Shown here: positions 9,007-18,550 of the stretch, one piece after another
How the letters are laid out: each line of letters opens with the position of its first letter
Numbering within the stretch: position 1 is the stretch's first letter
DNA from: WTFY01 sp965205685
Lineage (GTDB): Bacteria > Pseudomonadota > Gammaproteobacteria > UBA4575
Assembly: GCA_965205685.1 (NCBI GenBank)
Contig: OZ242174.1
Coordinates: 1,785,000-1,848,999, forward strand
Length of the DNA: 64,000 nt
Reading direction: 5' to 3'
The notes under the pieces: model-generated
Seen by the model: only the letters and a program-made list of their open reading frames with translations
Databases searched by the model: none
Told to the model about the DNA's origin: nothing
Translations under genes and position numbers: made by a program

Positions 9007-12000
9007 TCAGACCGGCGTGATTTCAGCATCACGCCCGGCAGGAGATGCGGCCCTGCCAAGCTGCAGGATGCTGGGCAGCAGGATCAGCGTGAACACGGTG
9101 CTGACCGCCATCCCGCCGACGATGACCCCGGCGAATCCCTTGTAGAGCTCAGAGCCCGAACCCGGGATGACCAGCAGGGGCAGCATCCCGAAAATGCTGG
9201 TCAGCGTGCTCATGAAGATGGGTCGCAGGCGCACTCGTACGGATTCACGCACCGCGTCAGGGCGCGGCAGGCCCCGACGCTCTGCGGCACGGGCCTGGTG
9301 GACCAACAGGATCGCGTTGTTAACGACCAGGCCCAGCAGGACGATGAAGCCAAGCATGGTCAGCAGGTCTGCGGGAAGATTCAGCAGCCGCAACATGAGG
9401 ACCCCGCCCACGGTGGCAAGCGGCAGGACCAGAATAACCAGGATCCCGTCGACGAAAGATCGAAACAGCGCGCTGATCAGCAAGTAAAGGATGATCACGG
9501 CCAGCACGAAGCTGCTTGAAAAGCCCTGAATTGCCTTTTTCAGATTGTCGGCGGACCCGCTCAGGCGAATCGCTCCACCCTCGGGCAGTTCCCGTTCTAT
9601 GACCGGTATGATTTCCTGGTGGATCTTTTCGAGCACCACTTCGAGGGGAACCCCGGGTGGCGGGCGCAATTCCAGGGTCACGGTACGTCGTCGGTCGAGA
9701 CGGCGAATGAGGTCCGGGCCCGCGGTGCGCGTGATCTCGACCAGCTCACTGACTGGCAGAACACCGCCCTCGGGCGTATACAACGGGATGGCGGCCAGTT
9801 CTTCCGGCGTATCCCATGGCTGGACTCTGGCAACCACATCCAGTTTTTCATCGCCGTCGAAATATTCGCCGACAAACAGACCCTGGCCCAAAAAGCGCGT
9901 CAGCAAGGCCATGGTCCCGCGTCCCCAACCGACCTCGACCAAGCGGCTCTCCCTGGGCGCCATCTGCAGCTCGGGCTCTGCCAGCTGCAGCCCGGGCTTC
10001 GGGTTGGCCCGTATTCCGGGAAACACCGTGGGGATTTTGAAAAAGCCCATCCGGGCGGCATGCAGCAGGCTTTCAATGTCATTTCCCTGGATATTGATAT
10101 CAACAGCGGTTCTTCCGCCAACACCACTGAACAAGGACGCTTTCTGCACAATGGCAAAGGTGTCGGGAAAACCGCTGATCGTGCCTTGCACGACCTTCAT
10201 GACCTTGTCAATTTCATCCTTGTGCGGATTTTGTGCCCGCGCACCGAGGAACATTGCACCGGGCCTGGCGACAAAGAAGTAGTGTTTGATTTGCGGTGAC
10301 CTTGTGCCGTCGATATACGGCTGCAGGCGCTGGGCGATTACTTCCCCCATTTCCTTCTCAACGTGATCGATGTTGACTCCCGGAGGAGGGATCACGATGC
10401 CAAACACCAGGTTTCGATTTCCTTCCGGCAAATAGTTCAGCTTGGGGAAAGCCAGGTAGGTAACCGTGACCGCTGTCCCGATCAGGCCGAGGATCCATAT
10501 CCAGCGCATCTTCGGCGTGCTGGTGAGGCTCATGATCATCGAAGTGGACCGATCCAGCCAAGATTCCGGTCTGTCAGCAAGCTGCAATCGCGACGTGAAC
10601 TCATGGGCAGCCACGGGAATGACAAGGCTGGCCACGAGCAATGATGTCACGGTAGCCACTGAAATCACGATGGCAAGATCTGAGAACAGCTGGCCACTTT
10701 GATCCTTCAGAAAAATGATCGGCAGAAAAATGGCGACCGTTGTCACTGCAGAGGCAAACAAGGCCGGCCACACCTGCCAGGTACCTGTAATCGCGGCTTC
10801 TTTTGAGGGCATGCCTTGCTCGCGCATGCGTACAATATTCTCCAGTACGATGATCGCAGCATCCATCACCATGCCGACCGCAAATGCCATCCCCGCCAGG
10901 GAAACGACGTTGATGGTGCGGCCTGTCATGTTCATCATCACCAAGGCCATAAACAGACACAGGGGTATCGCTAAAGTGACCACCAGCGTTGGCCGCAGCC
11001 TTCTCAGAAACCACCATAAAATGGCTATTGCCAACAACACTCCCAGGCTCAGGCTGTTGCGCAACAACTCGATCGCGCTGTTGATATATTGAGTCTCGTC
11101 GTAGACCTGTTCTATGTTCAGGCCTGCCCGTTTAAGAGGCCCCTGCTCGATCTCCAGGACCACTTCCCGGATCCGGTTCATGGTCTGCAACACGTTGACA
11201 CCGGACTCCCGGTAGGCATTGACCGCGATCGACTGTCCGCCCTTGGTAATCACGAAGTTGTTGCGGTCGACGGTGGCCAGTTCAACCCGGGCGATATCCC
11301 GCAATACGATGGCCCTGCCATCTCTCCACTCCAGAATCAGTTCATTGAGTTGCTGTACGTCCAGCGAACCTGCATAACGCAATGTGTAGCGCCGCTTGCC
11401 GACGCTTGCGGTGCCACCGGAGATGTCCTCATTGCCGTTGACCAGGGCGGCAGCTTTGGTCAGGTCGATACCCAGTCCTGCTGCCTTGTAGGGATCGACG
11501 GTAATCCTGACTTCATGCTCATTCCCGCCACGAACCTCGGATAGCGCGACTCCGGTGATGCGCTCAAGGCGTGTCTGTACGACGTCCTCGACAAAATCCC
11601 GGTAGGTTTCTATGGGCCGGGGATTGCCTTCGTCAGTCCGGATGATGAACCAGGCAATCGGTCGCCCCCGGCCACCGGCCGTGCTGAGCACGGGTTCATC
11701 TGCATCTTCGGGATAGCTTGGAACACGGTTCAGCCGGTTGATCACATCGATCAGTGCCCGGTTCAAGTCATGTTCCACCTCAAAGGAAAGCGTGATCTTG
11801 CCTCTGCCGGTGCTTGCTTCTGAAAGCAGTTCCGTCATGCCCGTAAGGCCGCGCAGCTGCTTTTCCTGTGGCTCGATGATCTCGGACTCGACCTCTTCTG
11901 GGGCTGCCGCCCGCCAGGCGGTCGAGATCACGATCTCGGGCTGCTCCACAGCCGGAGTCAGCTGGATGGGAAGTTGGGTCAGGGTCACCGACCCAAACAA

Positions 12001-12066
12001 GATAACCAACAGGCAGCCGACCAAGGTTGCAGTGGGATTGCCCAGTGCAAGTTTGATTGGGTTCAT
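9007..12066 (-). CDS. RND efflux transporter, inner-membrane subunit
   Basis: A 1019-residue AcrB-superfamily proton antiporter. The N-terminal helix is followed by the first periplasmic loop, with the second loop near residues 530-840. In TM4 the motif GMVMDAAIIVLENI has a single Asp where AcrB has a pair, as in several HAE/MdtB-like subgroups. The C-terminal membrane block contains TMLGFIVLLGLVVNNAILL. It overlaps the upstream adaptor gene by 4 bases (ATGA), so the two are translationally coupled. No outer-membrane TolC-type gene lies beside them. Substrate is not predictable; drugs, lipids or a metabolite are all possible. Confidence 0.93.
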   Translation of the reverse strand: MNPIKLALGNPTATLVGCLLVILFGSVTLTQLPIQLTPAVEQPEIVISTAWRAAAPEEVESEIIEPQEKQLRGLTGMTELLSEASTGRGKITLSFEVEHDLNRALIDVINRLNRVPSYPEDADEPVLSTAGGRGRPIAWFIIRTDEGNPRPIETYRDFVEDVVQTRLERITGVALSEVRGGNEHEVRITVDPYKAAGLGIDLTKAAALVNGNEDISGGTASVGKRRYTLRYAGSLDVQQLNELILEWRDGRAIVLRDIARVELATVDRNNFVITKGGQSIAVNAYRESGVNVLQTMNRIREVVLEIEQGPLKRAGLNIEQVYDETQYINSAIELLRNSLSLGVLLAIAILWWFLRRLRPTLVVTLAIPLCLFMALVMMNMTGRTINVVSLAGMAFAVGMVMDAAIIVLENIVRMREQGMPSKEAAITGTWQVWPALFASAVTTVAIFLPIIFLKDQSGQLFSDLAIVISVATVTSLLVASLVIPVAAHEFTSRLQLADRPESWLDRSTSMIMSLTSTPKMRWIWILGLIGTAVTVTYLAFPKLNYLPEGNRNLVFGIVIPPPGVNIDHVEKEMGEVIAQRLQPYIDGTRSPQIKHYFFVARPGAMFLGARAQNPHKDEIDKVMKVVQGTISGFPDTFAIVQKASLFSGVGGRTAVDINIQGNDIESLLHAARMGFFKIPTVFPGIRANPKPGLQLAEPELQMAPRESRLVEVGWGRGTMALLTRFLGQGLFVGEYFDGDEKLDVVARVQPWDTPEELAAIPLYTPEGGVLPVSELVEITRTAGPDLIRRLDRRRTVTLELRPPPGVPLEVVLEKIHQEIIPVIERELPEGGAIRLSGSADNLKKAIQGFSSSFVLAVIILYLLISALFRSFVDGILVILVLPLATVGGVLMLRLLNLPADLLTMLGFIVLLGLVVNNAILLVHQARAAERRGLPRPDAVRESVRVRLRPIFMSTLTSIFGMLPLLVIPGSGSELYKGFAGVIVGGMAVSTVFTLILLPSILQLGRAASPAGRDAEITPV

Positions 12067-13118
12067 GGATCCGCCAATAGCGGTCGCACCTTGACTACCA
12101 TCCCGGGCTGGAGGTTCTCACCACCGCGTGTGATGACCCGGTCACTTTCCCGGATTCCGCCAATCACTTCGATGCTGTCCGACTCGGCAATCCCGGTTTG
12201 CACAGCGACCCTCTCCGCTACCGATTGATCATTCACGCGAAACACATACACCCCCTCCCTGCGCAGCACCAGTGCATCGCGCGACACCAGCACCACTTCC
12301 CTGGGGTGTGCAGTCGGGATTGCGACGCGCAGCAGGGTGCCCGCACTCAGGGATGCATCCGAGATGGAAACACGCAACTCATACAGCCGGGACAGGTCAC
12401 CACCGATCGGCACCAGGGTGCGCACCCGGCCCGTGCCATTGAGTTTTCCATGGTGGTAGGTCAAAGGCGTGCCGACTGTCACAAAGGGCAGTGCGCTGGA
12501 TGGGATGTGCGTTTGAATCTCAAGGTTCTCGCTGCTGACCAGCCGCACGATGGCCTCCCCCTTGTCAGCCCACTCACCGGCCTGCAGGCGTCGCTCGGAT
12601 ACGATGCCGCCAAACGGAGCGATGATTCGCGTGCGCCGCAAATGCTCTTCGGCCTGGACAAGGCGGGCTTCAGCGGAGAGGATGTTGCTGCGCGCTACCG
12701 ATTGATCCCTGCGGGCGGCATCCACCTGGCTCATTGCAATGTTGTTGTCCGCCAGGAGTTTGCTGAACCGTTCCACCTGGCGAGTGTGGTACTCGTACTT
12801 GGCCTTTTCGCTCTGGATGATGGATTGCTCTTCGATCAGTTGCTGGCTGATGAAGACGTCATCCAGTTTTGCCACCGTTTCACCCTTTTGAAAGCGGCTG
12901 CCGACATCGGCAACCCACGTCAGGTGCCCGGGGACCTCGCCCGCCAGATAGGCATCATCCCGACTGATGAGTGTGCCGCTGTACAGGACGGTGGGCGAGA
13001 CACTTTTTTTCACTGCCGGCTCAGTGACAACAAACACAGGAGGCCGTTCCATCATCTCCTGTGCATGACCCGTCACCGCATAGAGGGCCAAGGCAATGTG
13101 TACAAGCAATATTCTCAT
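12063..13118 (-). CDS. RND efflux periplasmic adaptor (membrane fusion protein)
   Basis: A 351-residue adaptor that links the RND pump to an outer-membrane channel. An N-terminal signal peptide (MRILLVHIALALYAVTGHAQ) is followed by a barrel-sandwich half (about 55-80), an alpha-hairpin coiled coil (about 85-155), and the second barrel-sandwich half with GGIVSERRLQAGEW. The beta-barrel and membrane-proximal parts run to the C-terminus. Its stop overlaps the transporter start. The gene is first in a two-gene operon and reads away from no other gene, with only 41 bases separating it from the arsS-like stop region upstream. Confidence 0.9.
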   Translation of the reverse strand: MRILLVHIALALYAVTGHAQEMMERPPVFVVTEPAVKKSVSPTVLYSGTLISRDDAYLAGEVPGHLTWVADVGSRFQKGETVAKLDDVFISQQLIEEQSIIQSEKAKYEYHTRQVERFSKLLADNNIAMSQVDAARRDQSVARSNILSAEARLVQAEEHLRRTRIIAPFGGIVSERRLQAGEWADKGEAIVRLVSSENLEIQTHIPSSALPFVTVGTPLTYHHGKLNGTGRVRTLVPIGGDLSRLYELRVSISDASLSAGTLLRVAIPTAHPREVVLVSRDALVLRREGVYVFRVNDQSVAERVAVQTGIAESDSIEVIGGIRESDRVITRGGENLQPGMVVKVRPLLADP

Positions 13119-13159
13119 ATCCGTATGTGAGGCAGGTTACAGCAGGTACATTACGGTCG

Positions 13160-14119
13160 CTAGCTCAGCGAACCGCCACAACTGCTCCCCTGTCCAGCAG
13201 TACAGCCATAGCAGTGATCCGCCACGGCAATCTCGCTGCCCTCCAGATCGACACTCATCAGCTCGGACAAATGCGTGCGCACCTTGTTGCGATACGGCAG
13301 CGGCAAGCCGAGCATCTGGTTGAAGTCACAGTCATACACGTAGCCACGCCAGTCCACGCTGATCAGGGAACGGCACATCACCGCCTGCAGGTTTTTTTCA
13401 CAATAGGAATCCCTCAGCAACTGCATGTATTCGTCAAATTTTCCCTGGCTCACCAGCATGCTGCCAAACCGCTTGATCGGCATGTTGGTGATGGTGAACA
13501 GGTGATCGAACCTGACCCCGTACTTGAGCAGGAATTCATGATAGTCTCTTTCCAGGCCTTCCTGCGACGGTGGCAAATCCGGTCCCTGCGGATTGTAGAC
13601 CAGCGTAAGATTCAGGCGGGCATCACCGGTTCCATAGCCGAGCGCATTCAACCGTAGCAATGCCCGTATGCTCTTCTGAAACACTCCCTTGCCGCGCTGG
13701 CGGTCGACATTTTCTTCAAGATAGCATGGCAGGGATGCCACGATCTCAACGTGCTGCTCTGCCAGGAATTGTGCAAGTGATTCCTGCCCGGGTTCCTCAA
13801 GTATCGTCAGGTTGCAGCGATCGATCACACGCTCGACTTGCCCGCGGGCCCGTTCGACCAGGCTTCTGAACTGCGGGTGCAGTTCCGGAGCCCCGCCGGT
13901 GATATCCAGCACCTGGACATCACGTGCCTGCAGATAGCCCAGCACGGTGTCGATCGTATCCGGAGACATCATCTCCTTGCGGTTCGGACCCGCATTGACA
14001 TGGCAATGCACACAGGTCTGGTTGCAGCGGTAGCCCAGGTTGATCTGCAGGGTCTCAAGCCGGACCCGATGAATCTCGGGGAAGTCGGACTGTTTCAGCA
14101 AATGCAGGGTTTCATGCAT
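13160..14119 (-). CDS. arsS: ArsS-type arsenosugar biosynthesis radical SAM enzyme
   Basis: A 319-residue radical SAM protein. The cluster motif CNQTCVHC gives Cys32, Cys36 and Cys39; a glycine-rich SAM motif follows (DITGGAPEL). The C-terminal cysteine group CYGCTAGQGSSCGG (Cys303, 306, 314) suggests a second iron-sulfur site, as in the DUF3641-containing ArsS family. ArsS joins a 5'-deoxyadenosyl group to dimethylated arsenic on the way to arsenosugars. Its usual partner, the methyltransferase ArsM, is not in the window. It follows the TVP38-flavin reductase gene on the same strand with 29 bases between. The family call rests on overall resemblance and on both cysteine clusters. Confidence 0.82.
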   Translation of the reverse strand: MHETLHLLKQSDFPEIHRVRLETLQINLGYRCNQTCVHCHVNAGPNRKEMMSPDTIDTVLGYLQARDVQVLDITGGAPELHPQFRSLVERARGQVERVIDRCNLTILEEPGQESLAQFLAEQHVEIVASLPCYLEENVDRQRGKGVFQKSIRALLRLNALGYGTGDARLNLTLVYNPQGPDLPPSQEGLERDYHEFLLKYGVRFDHLFTITNMPIKRFGSMLVSQGKFDEYMQLLRDSYCEKNLQAVMCRSLISVDWRGYVYDCDFNQMLGLPLPYRNKVRTHLSELMSVDLEGSEIAVADHCYGCTAGQGSSCGGSLS

Positions 14120-14148
14120 ATCCAGGGTGCTCCCAAATCAGGGCGGCA

Positions 14149-16278
14149 TCAGCCGCGCTCAAAGGCATGATACCTCTTTACCCAACTCAGCACTTTCTCG
14201 GGGGCATGAGCCTTCTTCCAGGCACCGGCAGCATACTTGTTTGCCTCGGCCAGCGTCGGGTAGATATGGATCGTGCCAAGAATCTTGTTCAGGCCCAGCT
14301 TGTGCTTCATGGCCGAGACGTACTCTGAGATCAGGTCACCGGCATGCTCTCCAACGATGGTGACGCCCAGTATCCGGTCCTTGCCCGGAACCGTCAGCAC
14401 CTTGACCACCCCGTGCGCCTCTTCATCGGCTATGGCGCGATCCAGATCGGAGATATCGTAGCATGCCACCTCGTGTTCGACCCCCCGGCGCTGTGCCTCC
14501 TGTTCATTCAGACCGACCCTTGCCACCTCGGGTTCTGTGAACGTGCACCAGGGGATGACCGAGTAGTCCACGCGGAATTTCCTGAAGCGCCCGAACAGCG
14601 CATTGACACTGGCATACCAGGCCTGGTGGGAAGCCGTGTGCGTGAATTGATAAGGGCCCGCGAGATCGCCACAGGCATAGATGTTCGGGTAGCTGGTTTG
14701 CAGAAATTCATTCAGTTCAGGCTGCCCGTTCTTCTGCACCTCGATCTGCAGGTGCTTGTCCCAGGTATGGTGGGAGGTCACCTTGCGCCCCACTGCAACC
14801 AGAATGGTATCAAACGGAATACGGACCTCCTCGCCCCCGTGGCTGCAAATCAGTACCTTGGAGTCCGGTTCCTGCGCAACCTCCTGTGCGGCGTGCTCGG
14901 TCAGTATCTGCACGCCGTCGCGCCGGAAACTTTCCGTGACCATGGCGGCAATTTCCGGGTCTTCACGCGGCAGGATCCTGGACCTGCGCTGCACCTGGGT
15001 CACTTTGGAGCCCAGCCGCGCAAAGCACTGCGCCAACTCACAGCCGATCGGACCGCCTCCCAGGATGACCATGCGCTCAGGAAGGACATCGATGTCCCAG
15101 ATGGTGTCCGAGGTATGATAGCCCGCCTCCACCAAGCCCGGCAGGTCCGGAACCAGGGGACTGGCCCCGGTCGCCAGGACGATACTCTTGCTCGTCAGCG
15201 TCGTTCCGTTCACGGCAACCGTCCACGGGTCCTTCAGTTCCGCCTCACCCTGTATGCACTCGACTCCCAGCTTCGTATAGCGCTCCACGGAATCATGAGG
15301 CTCTACCGTCTGGATGACGCGCCGTACGCGCTGCATGATCTTCTTGAAATCGAATTCCACCTGTACCGGCTCACAGCCGTACTGCTGCGCCCGTTTTGCC
15401 TGGGCGATAAATTTTGCCGAACGTATGAGCGCCTTGGAAGGTACACAACCGGTGTTCAGGCAGTCACCCCCCATTTTGTTTTTCTCGACCAGCGTGACCC
15501 TGGCCTTGACGGTCGCGGCAATGAGCGCGGCGACCAGCCCTCCCGAGCCCGCCCCGATGACGATCAGGTTGCGGTCAAACTTTTTCGGCCGGCTGAAACC
15601 GGCATAGACCCGCCGGGCACGAAGAAGCCCAACGGCTCTCCTCGCGATCCACGGGAAGATCGCCAGCAGCAGCAGCGCGAACAGCAAACCCGGCGTCAGG
15701 ATCCCGCCGAGGGATTCCAGGCTGGCCAACTGGGTGCCGACGTTCACGTAAATGATACATCCGGCCACCATGCCGAGCAGGCTGGTGATAAAAAAGACGG
15801 AGGTTCGCATGGGGGTGAGACCCATGACGAGGTTGATGACGAAAAACGGGAATATCGGGATCAGTCGCAGTGTGAACAGATAAAACGCCCCATCCTTCTC
15901 AATGCCACGATTCACGGCCGCCAGCTTGTCCCCAAAACGGTTCTGCACGAAATCACGAAAAATGTAGCGCGACAGCCAGAATGCGATGGTGGCCCCGCAA
16001 GTGGCTGCGAGCAGCACGACCGCTGCGCCCACGGGCAACCCGAAGATCGCACCGGCAAGCAGGGAGAGTACGGCCGCACCCGGCAGGGACAGTCCGGTTA
16101 CGACCAGGTAGATCAGGAAATAGATCAGTGCCGTCTTGACAGGATAGGCGTGGAAGTAGTCGGTAAACTGGAGTTGCTTGGATTTGATATATGAGAAATC
16201 GAGGTAGTAGTGCAGATCAAGAATGAAAAAGACTGCGATCAGGGCGATGACAATAAAAAGGACCGCTATTTTCTTCAT
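14149..16278 (-). CDS. TVP38/DedA membrane domain fused to a mercuric-reductase-like flavin disulfide oxidoreductase
   Basis: A 709-residue fusion. Residues 1-220 hold several transmembrane helices of the TVP38/TMEM64 (SNARE-associated, DedA-like) family with the FGLPVGAAVVLL and RLIPIFPFFVINL segments. Residues about 235-705 are a complete pyridine nucleotide-disulfide oxidoreductase: FAD motif VIGAGSGGL, redox pair CLNTGC (Cys273/Cys278), NAD motif ILGGGPIGCELAQ, and a C-terminal dimerisation domain ending AAGAWKKAHAPEKVLSW. The terminal metal-binding Cys pair of true MerA is not visible. The gene precedes arsS in a likely operon, so a membrane-bound redox role linked to arsenic metabolites is plausible; substrate unknown. 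Confidence 0.88.
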   Translation of the reverse strand: MKKIAVLFIVIALIAVFFILDLHYYLDFSYIKSKQLQFTDYFHAYPVKTALIYFLIYLVVTGLSLPGAAVLSLLAGAIFGLPVGAAVVLLAATCGATIAFWLSRYIFRDFVQNRFGDKLAAVNRGIEKDGAFYLFTLRLIPIFPFFVINLVMGLTPMRTSVFFITSLLGMVAGCIIYVNVGTQLASLESLGGILTPGLLFALLLLAIFPWIARRAVGLLRARRVYAGFSRPKKFDRNLIVIGAGSGGLVAALIAATVKARVTLVEKNKMGGDCLNTGCVPSKALIRSAKFIAQAKRAQQYGCEPVQVEFDFKKIMQRVRRVIQTVEPHDSVERYTKLGVECIQGEAELKDPWTVAVNGTTLTSKSIVLATGASPLVPDLPGLVEAGYHTSDTIWDIDVLPERMVILGGGPIGCELAQCFARLGSKVTQVQRRSRILPREDPEIAAMVTESFRRDGVQILTEHAAQEVAQEPDSKVLICSHGGEEVRIPFDTILVAVGRKVTSHHTWDKHLQIEVQKNGQPELNEFLQTSYPNIYACGDLAGPYQFTHTASHQAWYASVNALFGRFRKFRVDYSVIPWCTFTEPEVARVGLNEQEAQRRGVEHEVACYDISDLDRAIADEEAHGVVKVLTVPGKDRILGVTIVGEHAGDLISEYVSAMKHKLGLNKILGTIHIYPTLAEANKYAAGAWKKAHAPEKVLSWVKRYHAFERG

Positions 16279-16379
16279 GGCAATTACCCCATGGTGCCTT
16301 GCGCCACACTGCGCATTCTGGCTTCGGGCATCCGGCTGGGATTACAATACCCATCCCACAAAACCCGTGACACTCCGTA

Positions 16380-17270
16380 ATGAAGCTTGCAACCTGCAAC
16401 CACGACAGTGAAGCGCATCTTGCCGTGGTGCAAGGTGATTCTATCCTGTTACCGGCAACCTGTCCCGGCTGGTCGCCGGAAATAGACAGCCTGCTTCAGG
16501 TCATCGATCAAAGTGACCGGCTGCTGCCGCAGTTGTGCGAGCTGGTACGACAGTCTCCTCGAGAACAGTGGATGGCACTGGATTCGGTCGAACTGGTATC
16601 GCCCATCCCCAGACCGCGTCAGAACATGATGTGCCTTGGCTGGAACTACATGGACCATGTGGAGGAAACCACGCGCAAAATTGTCGAAGCGCCGAAATTG
16701 CCGAAATACCCCATCGTCTTCACCAAGTCAGTCTCCAGTATGAACGGTCCCTATTCTGACATTCCGGTGGATGCAGAAGTTTCCGACAAGATGGACTGGG
16801 AAGTGGAGCTGGGTGTCATTATCGGTAAAGGTGGTCGCGGTATCCGCCGTGAGCAGGCCCTGCAGCATGTGTTCGGGTACACGGTGATCAATGATGTCTC
16901 TGCGCGTGACCTGCAAAAACGCCACAAGCAGTTCTTCATTGGCAAGAGTCTGACAGGAGCCTGTCCCATGGGTCCCTGGATCGTCACCGCGGACGATATC
17001 CCGGACCCGCAGACGCTGAACCTGACGTGCCGCGTTAACGGTGTAGTCAAGCAGGACTCGAATACGAAGTACCAGATCTTTGACATTGCAACCGTGATCG
17101 AGACATTGTCCCGGAGCATGTCGCTTGAACCCGGGGATATCATTGCAACCGGCACCCCGAGCGGTGTCGGCTATGTGCGCAATCCGCCCGAATACCTGTT
17201 TCCGGGGGATGTAGTAGAATGCGAGATCGAGTCAATTGGCACGATACGCAATACGGTCACTGCAGCGTGA
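16380..17270 (+). CDS. Fumarylacetoacetate hydrolase-family protein
   Basis: A 296-residue FAH-superfamily enzyme. The N-terminal small domain (about 1-75) precedes the catalytic domain, with NMMCLGWNYMDHVEE, the metal-ligand region DWEVELGVIIGKGGRG, NDVSARDLQKRH and GDIIATGTPSGVGY. These enzymes hydrolyse or decarboxylate 2-oxo acids such as fumarylpyruvate, acylpyruvates or oxaloacetate; the exact substrate cannot be read from sequence. It is first in a short plus-strand group with a SIS protein and a SixA-like phosphatase and is divergent from the TVP38 fusion gene. Confidence 0.88.
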   Translation: MKLATCNHDSEAHLAVVQGDSILLPATCPGWSPEIDSLLQVIDQSDRLLPQLCELVRQSPREQWMALDSVELVSPIPRPRQNMMCLGWNYMDHVEETTRKIVEAPKLPKYPIVFTKSVSSMNGPYSDIPVDAEVSDKMDWEVELGVIIGKGGRGIRREQALQHVFGYTVINDVSARDLQKRHKQFFIGKSLTGACPMGPWIVTADDIPDPQTLNLTCRVNGVVKQDSNTKYQIFDIATVIETLSRSMSLEPGDIIATGTPSGVGYVRNPPEYLFPGDVVECEIESIGTIRNTVTAA

Positions 17271-17370
17271 GTCATTGGAGCAATCTCGCGCCTCCTGCCC
17301 ACGGTATCCAAATGTTTATAAAATCACTGTGCCACCGGTGAGCACGCATTGAGTCCCTGGAGATAGGTAG

Positions 17371-17961
17371 ATGGATGTCAAAAAGCGCGTACGGGAAATT
17401 TTTGAGCAAGAAGCCGGGGCAATCGCCTCCATCCCGGTCACGGACAACTTCGAAAAAGCGGTGTCTTTGCTCAGGAACTGCCATGGCAAGGTGCTGACGA
17501 CCGGCATGGGCAAGGCGGGCCACATCGCGAACAAGTTTTCAGCCACCCTGTCGTCGACCGGGACGCCAGCCTCTTTTCTGCATCCGGGCGAAGCCGCCCA
17601 TGGCGATTTGGGGCTGATCGAGGAAAACGATGCCATGGTCGCTTTCTCAACCAGTGGCAAAACGCGCGAGGTCTTGGAAGTGCTGGTGGCAGGACGCGAA
17701 CTGGGCCTGCACACGGTTATTGGAATCACTTCACACCCGGACTCGAAGTTGCGCGATCTGAGCGATGTCATCCTGGACATGGGCACGATCCGGGAGGCGT
17801 GCCGACTCGACCTGACCCCGACCTGCAGCATGGCGGTCATGCTGGCTATCAGTGATGCCCTGGCCTTGTTGCTGATGGAGCAGAAGGATTTTACCCGCGA
17901 AGACTACGGGATGCGCCACCACGGCGGGTATCTGGGGAAAAAAGCTCGTCGCACAGGCTGA
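17371..17961 (+). CDS. SIS-domain sugar isomerase-like protein (KdsD/GutQ-like, no CBS domains)
   Basis: A 196-residue SIS (sugar isomerase) domain protein. Sugar-phosphate binding motifs are seen at TGMGKAGHIANK and AFSTSGKTREV, and the tail AMRHHGGYLG-like segment (GMRHHGGYLGKKARR) matches arabinose-5-phosphate isomerases. KdsD and GutQ in E. coli carry two further C-terminal CBS domains (about 325 residues); these are absent here. A short stand-alone SIS protein could be a KdsD variant or act on another phosphosugar. It ends 7 bases before the SixA-like gene, so the two are likely co-translated. No kdsC, lpt or rpoN genes, the usual kdsD neighbours, are present. Confidence 0.82.
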   Translation: MDVKKRVREIFEQEAGAIASIPVTDNFEKAVSLLRNCHGKVLTTGMGKAGHIANKFSATLSSTGTPASFLHPGEAAHGDLGLIEENDAMVAFSTSGKTREVLEVLVAGRELGLHTVIGITSHPDSKLRDLSDVILDMGTIREACRLDLTPTCSMAVMLAISDALALLLMEQKDFTREDYGMRHHGGYLGKKARRTG

Positions 17962-17968
17962 CAAGCCG

Positions 17969-18484
17969 ATGACGGCAATGACCTCGAACCGATTACGAAG
18001 CCTCACCCTCATACGCCATGCGAAATCGAGCTGGGACCATCCCGAGCTACAGGATTTTGACCGCCCCCTGAACCGACGCGGACTTCAGAATGCGCCGATG
18101 ATGGGCCAGCGACTGGCTGCCTTGAGCTACCGTGCAGACACCATCATTTCCAGCCCGGCGAGGCGCGCCATCATGACTGCTGAAAGCATTGCAGCGGAAA
18201 TCGGCTTCGATTCGGACAACATCATACAAAACCCGCTCGTGTACGGCGCCAGCCTGGGAGCACTCACGGAAGTGGTCAGGGAAATCAGCAACCGTTTTCG
18301 GCATGCCGTGCTGGTGGGGCATAATCCGGGGATCACGCAACTGTGTAATTTTCTTGGCGACTCCCGGATCGATAGTTTGCCCACTTGTGGCATTGCCCGG
18401 ATGGAATTCGATGCACGCAGCTGGGAGGACGTTCTCCCCAAAAAAGGCCACCTGGTCGAGTTCGATTATCCCAAGAAAAGATAG
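17969..18484 (+). CDS. sixA: SixA-like phosphohistidine phosphatase
   Basis: A 171-residue histidine-phosphatase-superfamily protein. It has the catalytic RHAKSSW motif near residue 15, followed by FDRPLNRRGLQNA, and the second catalytic histidine in VGHNPGIT. SixA removes phosphate from histidine residues of phosphorelay proteins. The start ATG lies 7 bases after the SIS gene. The C-terminus is normal. It converges with folK; the 66-base gap holds a hairpin at 18491-18508 (CCAAGG/CCTTGG) without a T run. Confidence 0.86.
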   Translation: MTAMTSNRLRSLTLIRHAKSSWDHPELQDFDRPLNRRGLQNAPMMGQRLAALSYRADTIISSPARRAIMTAESIAAEIGFDSDNIIQNPLVYGASLGALTEVVREISNRFRHAVLVGHNPGITQLCNFLGDSRIDSLPTCGIARMEFDARSWEDVLPKKGHLVEFDYPKKR

Positions 18485-18550
18485 CTGTACCCAAGGTACA
18501 CACCTTGGTGTGCCGGGAATCAGAATCCGCTGAACCCCGGGATCAGGCGG

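Noticed and set aside
18491..18508. Hairpin CCAAGG/CCTTGG between sixA and folK as a terminator
   Set aside because: There is no T run on either side and the stem is short; it is only a possible structure.
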